Source: an uncultured Clostridia bacterium (lineage in GTDB: Bacteria > Bacillota > Clostridia > Oscillospirales > Ruminococcaceae). Taken from it: a stretch of DNA of 14,997 nucleotides. The stretch is from positions 1 through 14,997 of the forward strand of contig CAMOFU010000027.1 of NCBI GenBank assembly GCA_946613705.1, in the 5' to 3' direction. A program made the translations under genes and the position numbers. Shown here one piece after another: positions 1 to 5,990 of the stretch (positions within the stretch are counted from its first letter, which is position 1; every line of letters starts with the position of its first letter). The notes below the pieces were generated by a model that ran no database searches, was not told the DNA's origin, and worked only from the letters and a program-made list of their open reading frames with translations.

Positions 1-13
1 ATTTCTTCCCATT

Positions 14-592
14 CTATCTCAGCCTTCTGGTTTTAATGAATCCCAAAACCATCAGAACCGAATTAACTGCAATAAATATCATTATGCTTGTAGCAATTCT
101 GTATGAGTTCAATGCTAACATGATGAATATCAAGGAATCGATAGCAGTTAAGATGAGAGAAATAATCCTGTTTCTTTTTCTCTGTGAAGCACTTAAGGGA
201 TTGTTAGTATTCTCGGCAGGAGCTAAAGCTATGATCGGAATGATGAAAATGATCAGCGTTATGATCGCAGGGATATTACAATATAAGTCAGGCAAAAATT
301 TTACAGCTAAAACGGTAAGTATGTATATTGCTGTTGTAATCACATAGCAGCTCTCGCTCGTTTTAGCGTGATAGCCTCCTATGAACAGCCTTAATGGAAT
401 GAAGATCAGCATGAACATTCCAAAATGAAGCATTGTATTTGAAAGAATACTGATGGTAAGTGCAGTAAGAATATTCAGTAGATTTAACAGTATTGCCTCA
501 AGGCCGTAAACATATATATCCCGCTTTTCAATATCGACTATCTTGTTTTTGATCAGAAGAAAAGCAATGTCCTCTGCCAGATATCTAAACAT
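14..592 (-). CDS. agrB: AgrB-like autoinducer-processing membrane protease
   Basis: AgrB is a membrane cysteine endopeptidase that cuts the C-terminal tail off the AgrD precursor and closes the thiolactone or lactone ring. The 192-residue protein has the family's usual length and is mostly hydrophobic, with several membrane helices. The signature around residues 68-82 (RLFIGGYHAKTSESC) carries the catalytic pair His75 and Cys82, seven residues apart as in the staphylococcal enzyme. The ATG at 590-592 has a GAGG ribosome site and lies 10 nt beyond the agrD stop, so the two genes are probably cotranscribed. The gene ends 13 bases from the window edge, so its terminator is out of view. The family call is firm; the peptide it processes is inferred from the adjacent agrD. 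Confidence 0.93.
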   Translation of the reverse strand: MFRYLAEDIAFLLIKNKIVDIEKRDIYVYGLEAILLNLLNILTALTISILSNTMLHFGMFMLIFIPLRLFIGGYHAKTSESCYVITTAIYILTVLAVKFLPDLYCNIPAIITLIIFIIPIIALAPAENTNNPLSASQRKRNRIISLILTAIDSLIFIMLALNSYRIATSIMIFIAVNSVLMVLGFIKTRRLR

Positions 593-602
593 TATAAACG
601 CC

Positions 603-746
603 TCACTTCTTTTCCGATTTCTTAGCCGACTTGAGCTGCTTGGGAACTGCGGGCTGATAAAGTCCTACCCAAGAGGTCGAATTGCAAGCTGCCTTTGCAG
701 AGATCTCGATGGTCTTTGCAACGATCTTACCGAACTTTTCTTTCAC
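603..746 (-). CDS. agrD: AgrD-like cyclic autoinducer peptide precursor
   Basis: This is the precursor of the quorum-sensing peptide. I start it at GTG 744-746 (47 residues) rather than the upstream ATG at 789-791. The GTG has a near-perfect ribosome site (AAGGTGGTGA, about 5 nt away), whereas the ATG sits almost on the predicted transcription start and has no good ribosome site. Residues 1-20 form a basic amphipathic leader. Cys21 begins CNSTSWVGLYQPAVPKQL, in which YQP-x-VPKQL matches the clostridial AgrD tail recognised by AgrB. Cutting before QP would release a peptide ending at Tyr30. The tail ends in a Lys-rich segment. It lies directly upstream of agrB. The exact ring is not predictable: Cys21 to Tyr30 would be unusually large, and Ser25 is an alternative ring nucleophile. 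Confidence 0.9.
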   Translation of the reverse strand: MKEKFGKIVAKTIEISAKAACNSTSWVGLYQPAVPKQLKSAKKSEKK

Positions 747-796
747 TTGAATCACCACCTTTTCGTTTCTCTGATTCCTTGCTTGTATCATAACAT

Positions 797-827
797 ATTT
801 TATTTCTCTTGTGTGAAATGTTGTCTA
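797..827 (-). promoter_or_regulatory. Predicted agrDB promoter
   Basis: On the minus strand, TAGACA (822-827) and TAAAAT (797-802) form a -35/-10 pair with a 19-bp spacer, longer than the optimal 17. The predicted start is near 790, giving a leader of about 44 nt before the GTG of agrD. Over-long spacers are known at the activator-dependent agr promoters of Staphylococcus. One AgrA-type repeat directly abuts the -35. Confidence 0.6.
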
Positions 828-855
828 ATCGGTAGGTTTTTTTGCTTAATCGGTA
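826..855 (-). promoter_or_regulatory. Predicted AgrA/LytTR binding site
   Basis: Two perfect copies of TACCGATTA (minus strand) lie at 847-855 and 826-834, separated by exactly 12 bp. The 9-12-9 direct-repeat layout with a 21-bp period is that of AgrA and other LytTR regulators. The downstream copy runs into the -35 of the agrDB promoter, as expected for an activator. The binding protein is most likely the AgrA encoded at 2232-2954. Confidence 0.78.
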
Positions 856-908
856 AATTTTCCCACATATTACCATTTTGGGAGAGCGGTATAATGATTT
901 TATGTAAC

Positions 909-933
909 AAAAAAAGGCTGCACAAGGCAGCCT
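909..933 (-). terminator. Rho-independent terminator after agrC
   Basis: On the minus strand, AGGCTGC, a 5-nt loop and GCAGCCT are followed by a run of seven T. The stem is perfect. It lies 15 nt beyond the agrC stop and separates the agrAC transcript from agrDB. Confidence 0.9.
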
Positions 934-948
934 ATAAATTGATAAAAT

Positions 949-2235
949 TTAGTTCTGTATCATTATTTTTGCTACAGCAAGTCCGTCTTCAAATGTGAGG
1001 TCGAAGTTACCGTCATATTGATCAATGATCTGTTTTACACTCTTCAGCCCTATCCCGTGAAAGACCTTGTCATCCTTCGTTGTTGCTCCTGTGACAGAGG
1101 GGCTTGTGCATTTGTTTGTGATCTTAATGATAAGAAAGCTTTGCTTAGTTGCGATCTCGATTTCGATGAATGGTTCCTCCTCTTTCTCTGATGCCTCGAT
1201 AGCATTGTCGATAAGATTACCCAAGATAGCGGCAAGATGAATGTCATTCATTGAACATTTCTCAGGCATTACAGCATTAACAATATAATCGATACCTTTT
1301 TCTTTAGCTACAACATATTTTGTGTTAATGATCGTATCCACAATGCTGTTGCCGGTATGGATGTATTCTGCTCTATGCATAAATGCAGTATGTTCTTTTT
1401 CGAGAAATTCCGTGAGCTTGTCAGACTCTCCGTTTTTAAGCATTGATTCCATAGCAAGAACAGTATTCTTATAATCATGAATGCTTTTTCTCCATAAAGC
1501 AAAGGTGTTATCCTGTTCTTTAAGATAGTGTTCAAGCATCTGCGTCTGTTTTTGAGCAAGCTCATAATCGTGTTGCTTTTGCTTTGAATCGATAAAATAT
1601 GTGATACCTATAAATATTGCAACGATCAGGAGCAATATTACGATGAAGAATATTGCTAATGTCAGCTTAGTCTGCTCATTATCGTTCTTTGAATATCCAA
1701 AATACACTGAAACCGAGACCAGGAGAAGAAGAATTGATATTAACGAAAAAATAATGTTTGATACAGTGTTTTTTGATGTTCTTTTGCTCTTGATCCTATA
1801 AAATGTAATACATATTATAGATAGTATGCTTTTGGAAGTAAGTGCAGCTAAAATTCTACCGGGAGAGAATTCGCTGAACAATTCGTTTATCGTTGAATCT
1901 GCAATAGATGCGGTCAATGATGTCGTTATCAGATCGGCAGTAAACAACACCGCATAATATGAAATGAAAATGATGATGGTTCCCAGAAATTTAGAGTGAA
2001 AATATAATAAAATAGTTATAAAGGCAACCACAAAGGTTATGATAGTATTTATTGCTGAGAAAAGCTTGATCTGCCCGATCAGGATAACTAATAGTGCAAG
2101 AGCCATGCTGAGCATTACAGGTATTTTATACTGAAGGTTTTTCTCCTTTTCCAGAAATGCCCCGCAGAATACAAAACACATAAGCGATTCAATAAAGGAG
2201 ACAAAGTATTCTATTCCCCAATATACCGCTGTCAT
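949..2235 (-). CDS. agrC: AgrC-like sensor histidine kinase (GHKL type)
   Basis: Membrane receptor kinase expected to sense the cyclic peptide made from AgrD and to phosphorylate AgrA. Residues 1-217 hold about six or seven hydrophobic segments (roughly 10-28, 38-56, 60-80, 83-105, 132-147, 158-180, 190-215). A linker of about 220-245 follows. The H-box is SIHDYKNTVLAM with the phosphoacceptor His253. The ATP-binding domain has an N-box at ILGNLIDNAIEAS (Asn340, Asn344) and a G-box at HGIGLKSV (393-400), the HATPase_c_5/GHKL pattern of AgrC. Its ATG overlaps the agrA stop by 4 nt, so translation is coupled. The length of 428 is usual for the family. The ligand is inferred from the neighbouring agrD. 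Confidence 0.93.
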   Translation of the reverse strand: MTAVYWGIEYFVSFIESLMCFVFCGAFLEKEKNLQYKIPVMLSMALALLVILIGQIKLFSAINTIITFVVAFITILLYFHSKFLGTIIIFISYYAVLFTADLITTSLTASIADSTINELFSEFSPGRILAALTSKSILSIICITFYRIKSKRTSKNTVSNIIFSLISILLLLVSVSVYFGYSKNDNEQTKLTLAIFFIVILLLIVAIFIGITYFIDSKQKQHDYELAQKQTQMLEHYLKEQDNTFALWRKSIHDYKNTVLAMESMLKNGESDKLTEFLEKEHTAFMHRAEYIHTGNSIVDTIINTKYVVAKEKGIDYIVNAVMPEKCSMNDIHLAAILGNLIDNAIEASEKEEEPFIEIEIATKQSFLIIKITNKCTSPSVTGATTKDDKVFHGIGLKSVKQIIDQYDGNFDLTFEDGLAVAKIMIQN

Positions 2236-2954
2236 ATTCTATCCCCCCAATAATTCATAATCGCAGTCCTGACATTCTTAATATGACTTCTGCTGACTAT
2301 CAGATGGGTATCGTTATTCATCGTAACATCGTAAGAAGAATACTTCTTTACATATTTCAGATTTACAGCGGCTCCGTTGTGCAGTAATATGAAATTCGGA
2401 TCGTTTATCATATTGAACAAATCTTTAATGCTTTTTCTGACGATGATAACTCTGCTGTCGGACAAATAAACATTACACTTTCTATTCAACAATTCAAAAT
2501 ACATAATGCTGTTTATATTGATTTTATATGTATCATCATTCGTTTTCAAAACAATAGTTTTGATCTCTTGTTTATCGATAAGCTTTATAGCAGCATCGAC
2601 AGCAAGCGTCAGTTCTCTTTTAGCATTTTCCTTTCGTATGTATCTGAAGGGCTGAAACTGAAAAGAATCAAAGACATACTGTTCATGAACCGTATAGAAA
2701 AGCAGCAGAACATCGGGACAAGCCCCTTTTATCTTTGCCGCTGTTTCAAAGCCGTTGATGCCGGGCATATCGATATCAAGAATAACTATATCGGCATACT
2801 CTTTGCGTACTGTCATTACATCAATAAGTGATTTGGCATCACGGTAAGTATGTATTTCAAAGTTTGAATTATCATAGGCTTTCATTCCAATGATGATTTC
2901 TTTTGCTTTATCGATCCAAAGCTGTTCATCATCGCAGATGTATACTTTTATCAT
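2232..2954 (-). CDS. agrA: AgrA-like LytTR response regulator
   Basis: Cytoplasmic response regulator and transcription activator. The receiver domain is residues 1-120, with the acidic pair Asp8/Asp9 and the phosphoacceptor Asp60 in VILDIDMPGINGFE. A LytTR DNA-binding domain fills about 135-235, opening with TIVLKTNDDTYKININ and the typical SIMYFE segment. LytTR proteins bind paired 9-bp direct repeats, which exist at 826-855. The gene is first in the agrAC operon. Its start has a GAGGTG ribosome site (2960-2965) and a strong sigma-A promoter. The length of 240 is normal for the family. Confidence 0.93.
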   Translation of the reverse strand: MIKVYICDDEQLWIDKAKEIIIGMKAYDNSNFEIHTYRDAKSLIDVMTVRKEYADIVILDIDMPGINGFETAAKIKGACPDVLLLFYTVHEQYVFDSFQFQPFRYIRKENAKRELTLAVDAAIKLIDKQEIKTIVLKTNDDTYKININSIMYFELLNRKCNVYLSDSRVIIVRKSIKDLFNMINDPNFILLHNGAAVNLKYVKKYSSYDVTMNNDTHLIVSRSHIKNVRTAIMNYWGDRI

Positions 2955-2972
2955 GTCAACACCTCGATAATG

Positions 2973-3001
2973 ATTATATCATTATATTTACAATTTATCA
3001 A
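2973..3001 (-). promoter_or_regulatory. Sigma-A promoter of agrAC
   Basis: Minus-strand TTGATA (2996-3001) and TATAAT (2973-2978) with a 17-bp spacer. The predicted start is near 2966, leaving a leader of only about 12 nt that is mostly the ribosome site. No TACCGATTA repeat is visible here, so agrAC looks constitutive rather than autoactivated. Confidence 0.8.
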
Positions 3002-3207
3002 GAGGGTTTTTGTTAATTGTAAAATAAAAGCAGTGCGATATCGACTGATGAACTGTTGCCAAAAAACGAACACAGCCCCACAGCTTTTCCCACCCGACCA
3101 ACTGCCCGTCCCGAATAGACTGGAGGGCTGCAAAGCCCTCAAAATCAGCCTAACAGTCCAATAAACACCACTCACTGCAACTGTCCAACACATTGTACTC
3201 ATAAACC
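3002..3207. other. Intergenic stretch between agrA and the HTH gene
   Basis: No credible gene on either strand. It holds a perfect 7-bp hairpin, GAGGGCT (3123-3129) and AGCCCTC (3134-3140), with a GCAA loop but no T-run on either side, so it is not a standard terminator. It sits inside a wider GACTG (3118-3122)/CAGTC (3154-3158) inverted repeat. Imperfect direct repeats AACAGTCCAATA (3152) and AACTGTCCAACA (3179) follow. The stretch could contain the left boundary of the mobile region, but I found no copy of the tRNA 3' end here. Confidence 0.4.
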
Positions 3208-3237
3208 TTGACACTGATCTGCAAAATATGCTAATAT
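3208..3237 (+). promoter_or_regulatory. Promoter of the HTH gene
   Basis: TTGACA (3208-3213), an 18-bp spacer and TAATAT (3232-3237). It lies about 55 nt upstream of the ATG at 3294. Between them ATCGA-AAGGG-TCGAT (3275-3289) can fold with the ribosome site AAGGG exposed in the loop. Confidence 0.65.
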
Positions 3238-3293
3238 TACATCGTAGCCTAATGGCACTCATTTACATATTTTTATCGAAAGGGTCGATGTGA

Positions 3294-3896
3294 ATGAGAA
3301 TTGTTAATTATCACAAGAAAGATCAGCAGAGTGTCATAGGGCTGCCTACGCCGCTGGAGCTGTTCAAGGAAAGCCACATCGCTGAGGAATACGACGAGCT
3401 TATGTCATTTTATCAAAGTGAGGAATGGCAGGAGGTCGAGAGGGAAAGCCTCAATTCCGACAGAAGGTATTACGAAGGACGCAAGATCAAAAGGCTGCCG
3501 AGCGAGGAAAAAATCGTCAGCGATAAGCCAAAGTTCTACGAACCCGAGCCGTTTCAGCTTCGCATCGAGCGAAAGCTCTGCAAGAGCTTCGAGGACGTGT
3601 TCGATGACCCCGTACTTAGAAGCTGTGTAAAGGCGCTGACCGTCAAGCAAAAGCTGGTGCTGCGGCTGTTTTGTCAGGGAAATACTTATGTAGAAATAGC
3701 GTGGCGAACAGGCTTCACGTTGAACAACGTCAGCAAGCTGAAGGTCAGAGCGATGAACAGCGTCAAGGCCGATTATGCCATAAGAGCACCGTTCTGTGAT
3801 GAGCGAATACCCTACAATATCAAATGGCAGGACGGCTGTTTCTCAAAGCAAATGCCCAAAAAGAGCAAGCAATCAAAGCATAAGAAGGCAGCGTAG
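3294..3896 (+). CDS. Sigma-70 region 4-like HTH protein
   Basis: A 200-residue cytoplasmic protein of unknown precise role. Residues 110-160 resemble sigma-70 region 4 or a related HTH: ALTVKQKLVLRLF leads into NTYVEIAWRTGFTLNNVSKL, the helix-turn-helix. There is no recognisable region 2, so it is not a complete sigma factor. The N-terminal 100 residues are charged and unrecognised. The C-terminus (187-200) is Lys-rich and could contact nucleic acid. Similar small sigma-like regulators occur in conjugative and mobilizable elements of Firmicutes, which supports a regulatory role here (inference). It is monocistronic, with its own promoter and strong terminator. The start is set by the AAGGG ribosome site 9 nt upstream. 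Confidence 0.7.
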   Translation: MRIVNYHKKDQQSVIGLPTPLELFKESHIAEEYDELMSFYQSEEWQEVERESLNSDRRYYEGRKIKRLPSEEKIVSDKPKFYEPEPFQLRIERKLCKSFEDVFDDPVLRSCVKALTVKQKLVLRLFCQGNTYVEIAWRTGFTLNNVSKLKVRAMNSVKADYAIRAPFCDERIPYNIKWQDGCFSKQMPKKSKQSKHKKAA

Positions 3897-3901
3897 CAAT
3901 T

Positions 3902-3933
3902 ATCCGCACGGAGAGATCTGTGCGGATTTTTTT
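3902..3933 (+). terminator. Rho-independent terminator of the HTH gene
   Basis: ATCCGCAC, a 10-nt loop and GTGCGGAT followed by a T-run; the stem is a perfect 8 bp. It starts 5 nt after the stop at 3896. Confidence 0.9.
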
Positions 3934-3935
3934 GT

Positions 3936-3988
3936 GGGCAAAAATGTAAACAATCAATGAACATTGATATGCGTGTCCTTTTTTGCCC
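3936..3988. repeat. Nested inverted repeats, possible operator
   Basis: The outer arms are GGGCAAAAA (3936-3944) and TTTTTGCCC (3980-3988). Inside is a perfect 16-bp palindrome, ATCAATGAACATTGAT (3953-3968). The palindrome looks like a dimeric-repressor operator, and the outer arms could form a second terminator-like stem. No bound protein is known; the HTH protein just upstream is a candidate only by position. Confidence 0.5.
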
Positions 3989-4068
3989 TTTCTCATCGGT
4001 AGTATATATGGAAGAAGTTTTTTCTTCTGAATTTCCTATTTTAATTAAAGTTGAGGTACAAGATAATT

Positions 4069-4209
4069 ATGCCTAAAATCAGTCCCGCAGAAATGCGAGG
4101 CTCTTTTTTATGCCCAAACGAGCGTATTGTCGGCGCTGTCAGGGCTTTTTTATCCTCTGCCGATAAACACCCAACCGCTGCCCTCCGAGCCGTTACGGGG
4201 CATTTGTGA
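4069..4209 (+). CDS. Possible small protein, 46 residues
   Basis: An ATG-initiated 46-residue ORF (MPKISPAEMRGSFL...) with GAGGT 11 nt upstream, a rather long gap. It has no membrane segment or known motif and is Ala/Arg rich. I do not recognise it. Its only support is an intact frame in an otherwise gene-poor leader, so it could be chance. Confidence 0.3.
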   Translation: MPKISPAEMRGSFLCPNERIVGAVRAFLSSADKHPTAALRAVTGHL

Positions 4210-4273
4210 GCGTTTGTGAGGGGCTTTGGAGAGCGGAAAGCTGTTCTGAAATACAGAGAGATAATTGACAAAC

Positions 4274-4310
4274 AATAAATGTCCCGCCCTACCGCAAAAA
4301 TAAATGTCCC
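4274..4310. repeat. 12-bp direct repeat AATAAATGTCCC
   Basis: Perfect copies lie at 4274-4285 and 4299-4310, with a 25-bp period, just downstream of a TTGACA box. They could be a regulator site or part of the element end. The second copy abuts the weak attachment-site match at 4312-4329. Confidence 0.6.
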
Positions 4311-4402
4311 TGATTTTTCTGCTTTTCGGGAAAATTCGACGATAATAATAGTAGAGGGGCAATCCGAAAGGCAGCCCTAAACTTAGAAAGGAGATGGTCA
4401 AA

Positions 4403-4468
4403 ATGACAAGGCGAAAGAAGAAAAAAGAGAGAGAAAGGAGGAATGCCCAACGAACAATTTCAAACTGA
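4403..4468 (+). CDS. Short Lys/Arg-rich leader ORF
   Basis: A 21-residue ORF that starts MTRRKKKKERERR. It has a strong ribosome site (AAAGGAGATG, 4387-4396) about 9 nt from its ATG. Its stop at 4466-4468 lies 17 nt before the ATG of the ATPase gene, which lacks its own ribosome site. It could be a leader that couples translation by reinitiation. The peptide itself is unlikely to have a folded function. No such leader is known to me for this family. Confidence 0.4.
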   Translation: MTRRKKKKERERRNAQRTISN

Positions 4469-4485
4469 TCCCCGCCGAGTATATC

Positions 4486-5826
4486 ATGAACACCGAGTTC
4501 GCCCACAAGGACTTCATCGTTGACGGGATGCTCTACCCGGGGCTGTATATCTTTGCGGGCGAGCCTAAGATCGGTAAGTCGTGGATGATGCTCGACCTCT
4601 GCCTGTCGGTTGCCGAGGGACAGGACTTTCTCGGCAAGCGGACAAACAAGTGCGCTGTTCACTACCTTGCCCTCGAGGACACAGCCGAGCGCCTGCAAAA
4701 CAGAATGTTCGAGTTCACCGAGGACGCGCCGCAGGAGCTCGTCATCGACTTTGAAGCCGATACCCTCGGCAGCGGACTTGAAGAACAGCTTGCAGCTGCA
4801 AAGGAGAAACTTCCCGACCTACGCCTGACTGTTATCGACACTCTTCAAAAGGTCAGAGGCGGCAGCGAGTCGAGCTATTCAAATGACTACAAGGAGCTGT
4901 CCTCACTCAAAGCTGTTGCCGACAGGCTTGGGATAGCTATCGTGGTCGTCCATCATTTCAGAAAGGAGGACAGCACCGATCCGTTCAAGAAAATCTCGGG
5001 CAGCACAGGTCTGACGGGCTGTGCGGACGGGAGCTTTGTAATTGACTATGTCAATTCGGCTCTCAAAAAGGCAAAGCTGTACGGCACGGGCAGAGACTTT
5101 GAGAGCTTTGAGCTCAACCTCGAATTCGACAGCTATCACTGGCTGCTGAAGGACGAGATCGTGCCCTACAAGCCCGATATGTTTTCTGCGATGATACACG
5201 ACTTCATGGTCGATGAGCTGAGGTTCGTAGGCTCGGCAACAAGCCTGTGCGAGAAGCTCTGCCGGCGCTTCAGCAAAAAGTTCTATCCCAATCATGTAAC
5301 GCGAGACCTCATTCAGCACACCACAGAGCTGGCAAGTGTGGGAGTTGATTTTGAGAATCACCGCAGTCATGGAGCGAGGACAATAACGCTGACCTACACG
5401 CAGTCGGGTGACGGTAAAAACGGAGCCCTGCTGTTTCTCGAGGTCGAAGGACTTACCGGCACCCGATATTCTGCAAAGCCCGAAACAGCGTTGTTTAGCT
5501 CGGGTGACAGTAACTCAGCGGGTGACGGTAACTGTGATTTGGGTGCCGGTAACTTTGCCTCGGGTGCCGGTAAAATCAGAGAGGGTGCCGGTAAAATCAG
5601 AGAGGGTGCCGGTAAAATCAGAGAGGGGGACGGTAACTTTTGCGGTGGAGAGGTCATCGATGTCCCCTACGAAGCTGTTAGCGAGCCAGCCGATACGGCT
5701 TCCGCCGAGCAGCTCATGCTTCTCGACAGCACAAGCGATACTGTACCTCAACCCAAGCCTCCCAACCCTCCGCACATACCAAAGCGGAAAAAGAAGAAGG
5801 GGCGCAGCCGCCACCGCCGCCGCTGA
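4486..5826 (+). CDS. RepA-like RecA-fold ATPase (AAA_25 type)
   Basis: A 446-residue protein of the RepA/AAA_25 group, hexameric RecA-like ATPases that act as replicative helicases on plasmids and mobile elements. Walker A is GEPKIGKS (25-32), Walker B is LTVIDT (114-119, Asp118), and a sensor-like VVVHHFRK (153-160) precedes SGSTGLTGCAD (171-181). Residues 200-300 hold a probable winged-helix region. From about 340 the protein turns into a low-complexity Gly-rich linker made of GAGKIRE-type repeats, encoded by iteron-like DNA, and it ends in a Lys/Arg-rich tail. The first ATG in frame (4486) has no ribosome site. Upstream, the frame reads FKLIPAEYI without a start codon, and a good ATG at 4443 is one frame off, which suggests a frameshift or reinitiation. 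It is the first large gene of the rep-mob operon. Confidence 0.8.
   Translation: MNTEFAHKDFIVDGMLYPGLYIFAGEPKIGKSWMMLDLCLSVAEGQDFLGKRTNKCAVHYLALEDTAERLQNRMFEFTEDAPQELVIDFEADTLGSGLEEQLAAAKEKLPDLRLTVIDTLQKVRGGSESSYSNDYKELSSLKAVADRLGIAIVVVHHFRKEDSTDPFKKISGSTGLTGCADGSFVIDYVNSALKKAKLYGTGRDFESFELNLEFDSYHWLLKDEIVPYKPDMFSAMIHDFMVDELRFVGSATSLCEKLCRRFSKKFYPNHVTRDLIQHTTELASVGVDFENHRSHGARTITLTYTQSGDGKNGALLFLEVEGLTGTRYSAKPETALFSSGDSNSAGDGNCDLGAGNFASGAGKIREGAGKIREGAGKIREGDGNFCGGEVIDVPYEAVSEPADTASAEQLMLLDSTSDTVPQPKPPNPPHIPKRKKKKGRSRHRRR
5406..5636 (+). repeat. Iteron-like repeats inside the ATPase gene
   Basis: The unit is GGGTGCCGGTAA or close variants. Seven direct copies start at 5502, 5520, 5541, 5562, 5583, 5604 and 5625: one 18-bp step, then 21-bp steps, so all lie on about the same DNA face. 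Three of the units share the longer sequence ending AAAATCAGAGA. A further direct copy lies at 5406-5417 and an inverted copy at 5453-5464. Both DNA and protein repeat. Iterons within rep genes are known for plasmids of the pSK41, pAD1 and pLS32 type, so this may be the replication origin (inference). Confidence 0.75.
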
Positions 5827-5990
5827 TTCTCTCCCTCTGCCGATAACTGTTGGCGAGGGAGAACGGCAAAGTGACGGTAGAGGAATGAGACTGGGGTTTC
5901 CGTTGGCAAGCATAGCAGACGGCTTGCCGCCGCCCGCTTTTCTGTCGGGGCAAAGCCCCGTACCCCCTACCATGTGAACTACGAAAGGAT
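5827..5990 (+). other. oriT: Probable origin of transfer (oriT)
   Basis: A 164-nt non-coding stretch immediately upstream of mobC and the relaxase gene, where oriT normally lies. It holds an imperfect stem TCTCCCTC-t-GCC / GGC-GAGGGAGA (5830-5862) with a 10-nt loop, then a perfect hairpin CGGGGC-AAA-GCCCCG (5946-5960) followed by TACCCCCTAC, a plausible nick region. A stray GTGACGGTAG at 5871 resembles the iteron unit. The exact nick site cannot be read from the sequence. Confidence 0.55.

Larger units (their letters stand above)
3989..4402. other. Leader region before the ATPase gene
   Basis: This stretch has little coding capacity apart from a doubtful 46-codon ORF (4069-4209). It contains a 12-bp direct repeat (4274 and 4299), the string CTCTGCCGATAA (4155-4166) that recurs in the probable oriT, and a small fold GGGC-CC-GAAA-GG-GCCC (4357-4377) just before the first ribosome site. 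A TTGACA at 4265-4270 has no matching -10, so I cannot place the promoter of the rep-mob operon with confidence. Confidence 0.4.

Noticed and set aside
826..855. The TAATCGGTA repeats as a small CRISPR-like or transposon repeat
   Set aside because: There are only two copies, and their 9-12-9 spacing and place at the -35 fit a LytTR site much better.
889..894. Plus-strand TATAAT as a promoter
   Set aside because: No -35 at a proper distance, and no gene on the plus strand downstream.
3123..3140. Hairpin GAGGGCT-GCAA-AGCCCTC as a terminator
   Set aside because: The stem is perfect but no T-run follows on either strand, so I list it only as a structure.
4265..4270. TTGACA as the -35 of the rep-mob operon
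   Set aside because: No -10 box is found 15-19 bp downstream; the matching stretch is GC-rich.
5515..5973. Long frames in other readings over the iteron region (including repeated VPVKSER and LPAPSLI translations)
   Set aside because: The repeats arise because a repeated DNA unit is open in several frames. They have no ribosome sites and overlap the well-supported ATPase gene.
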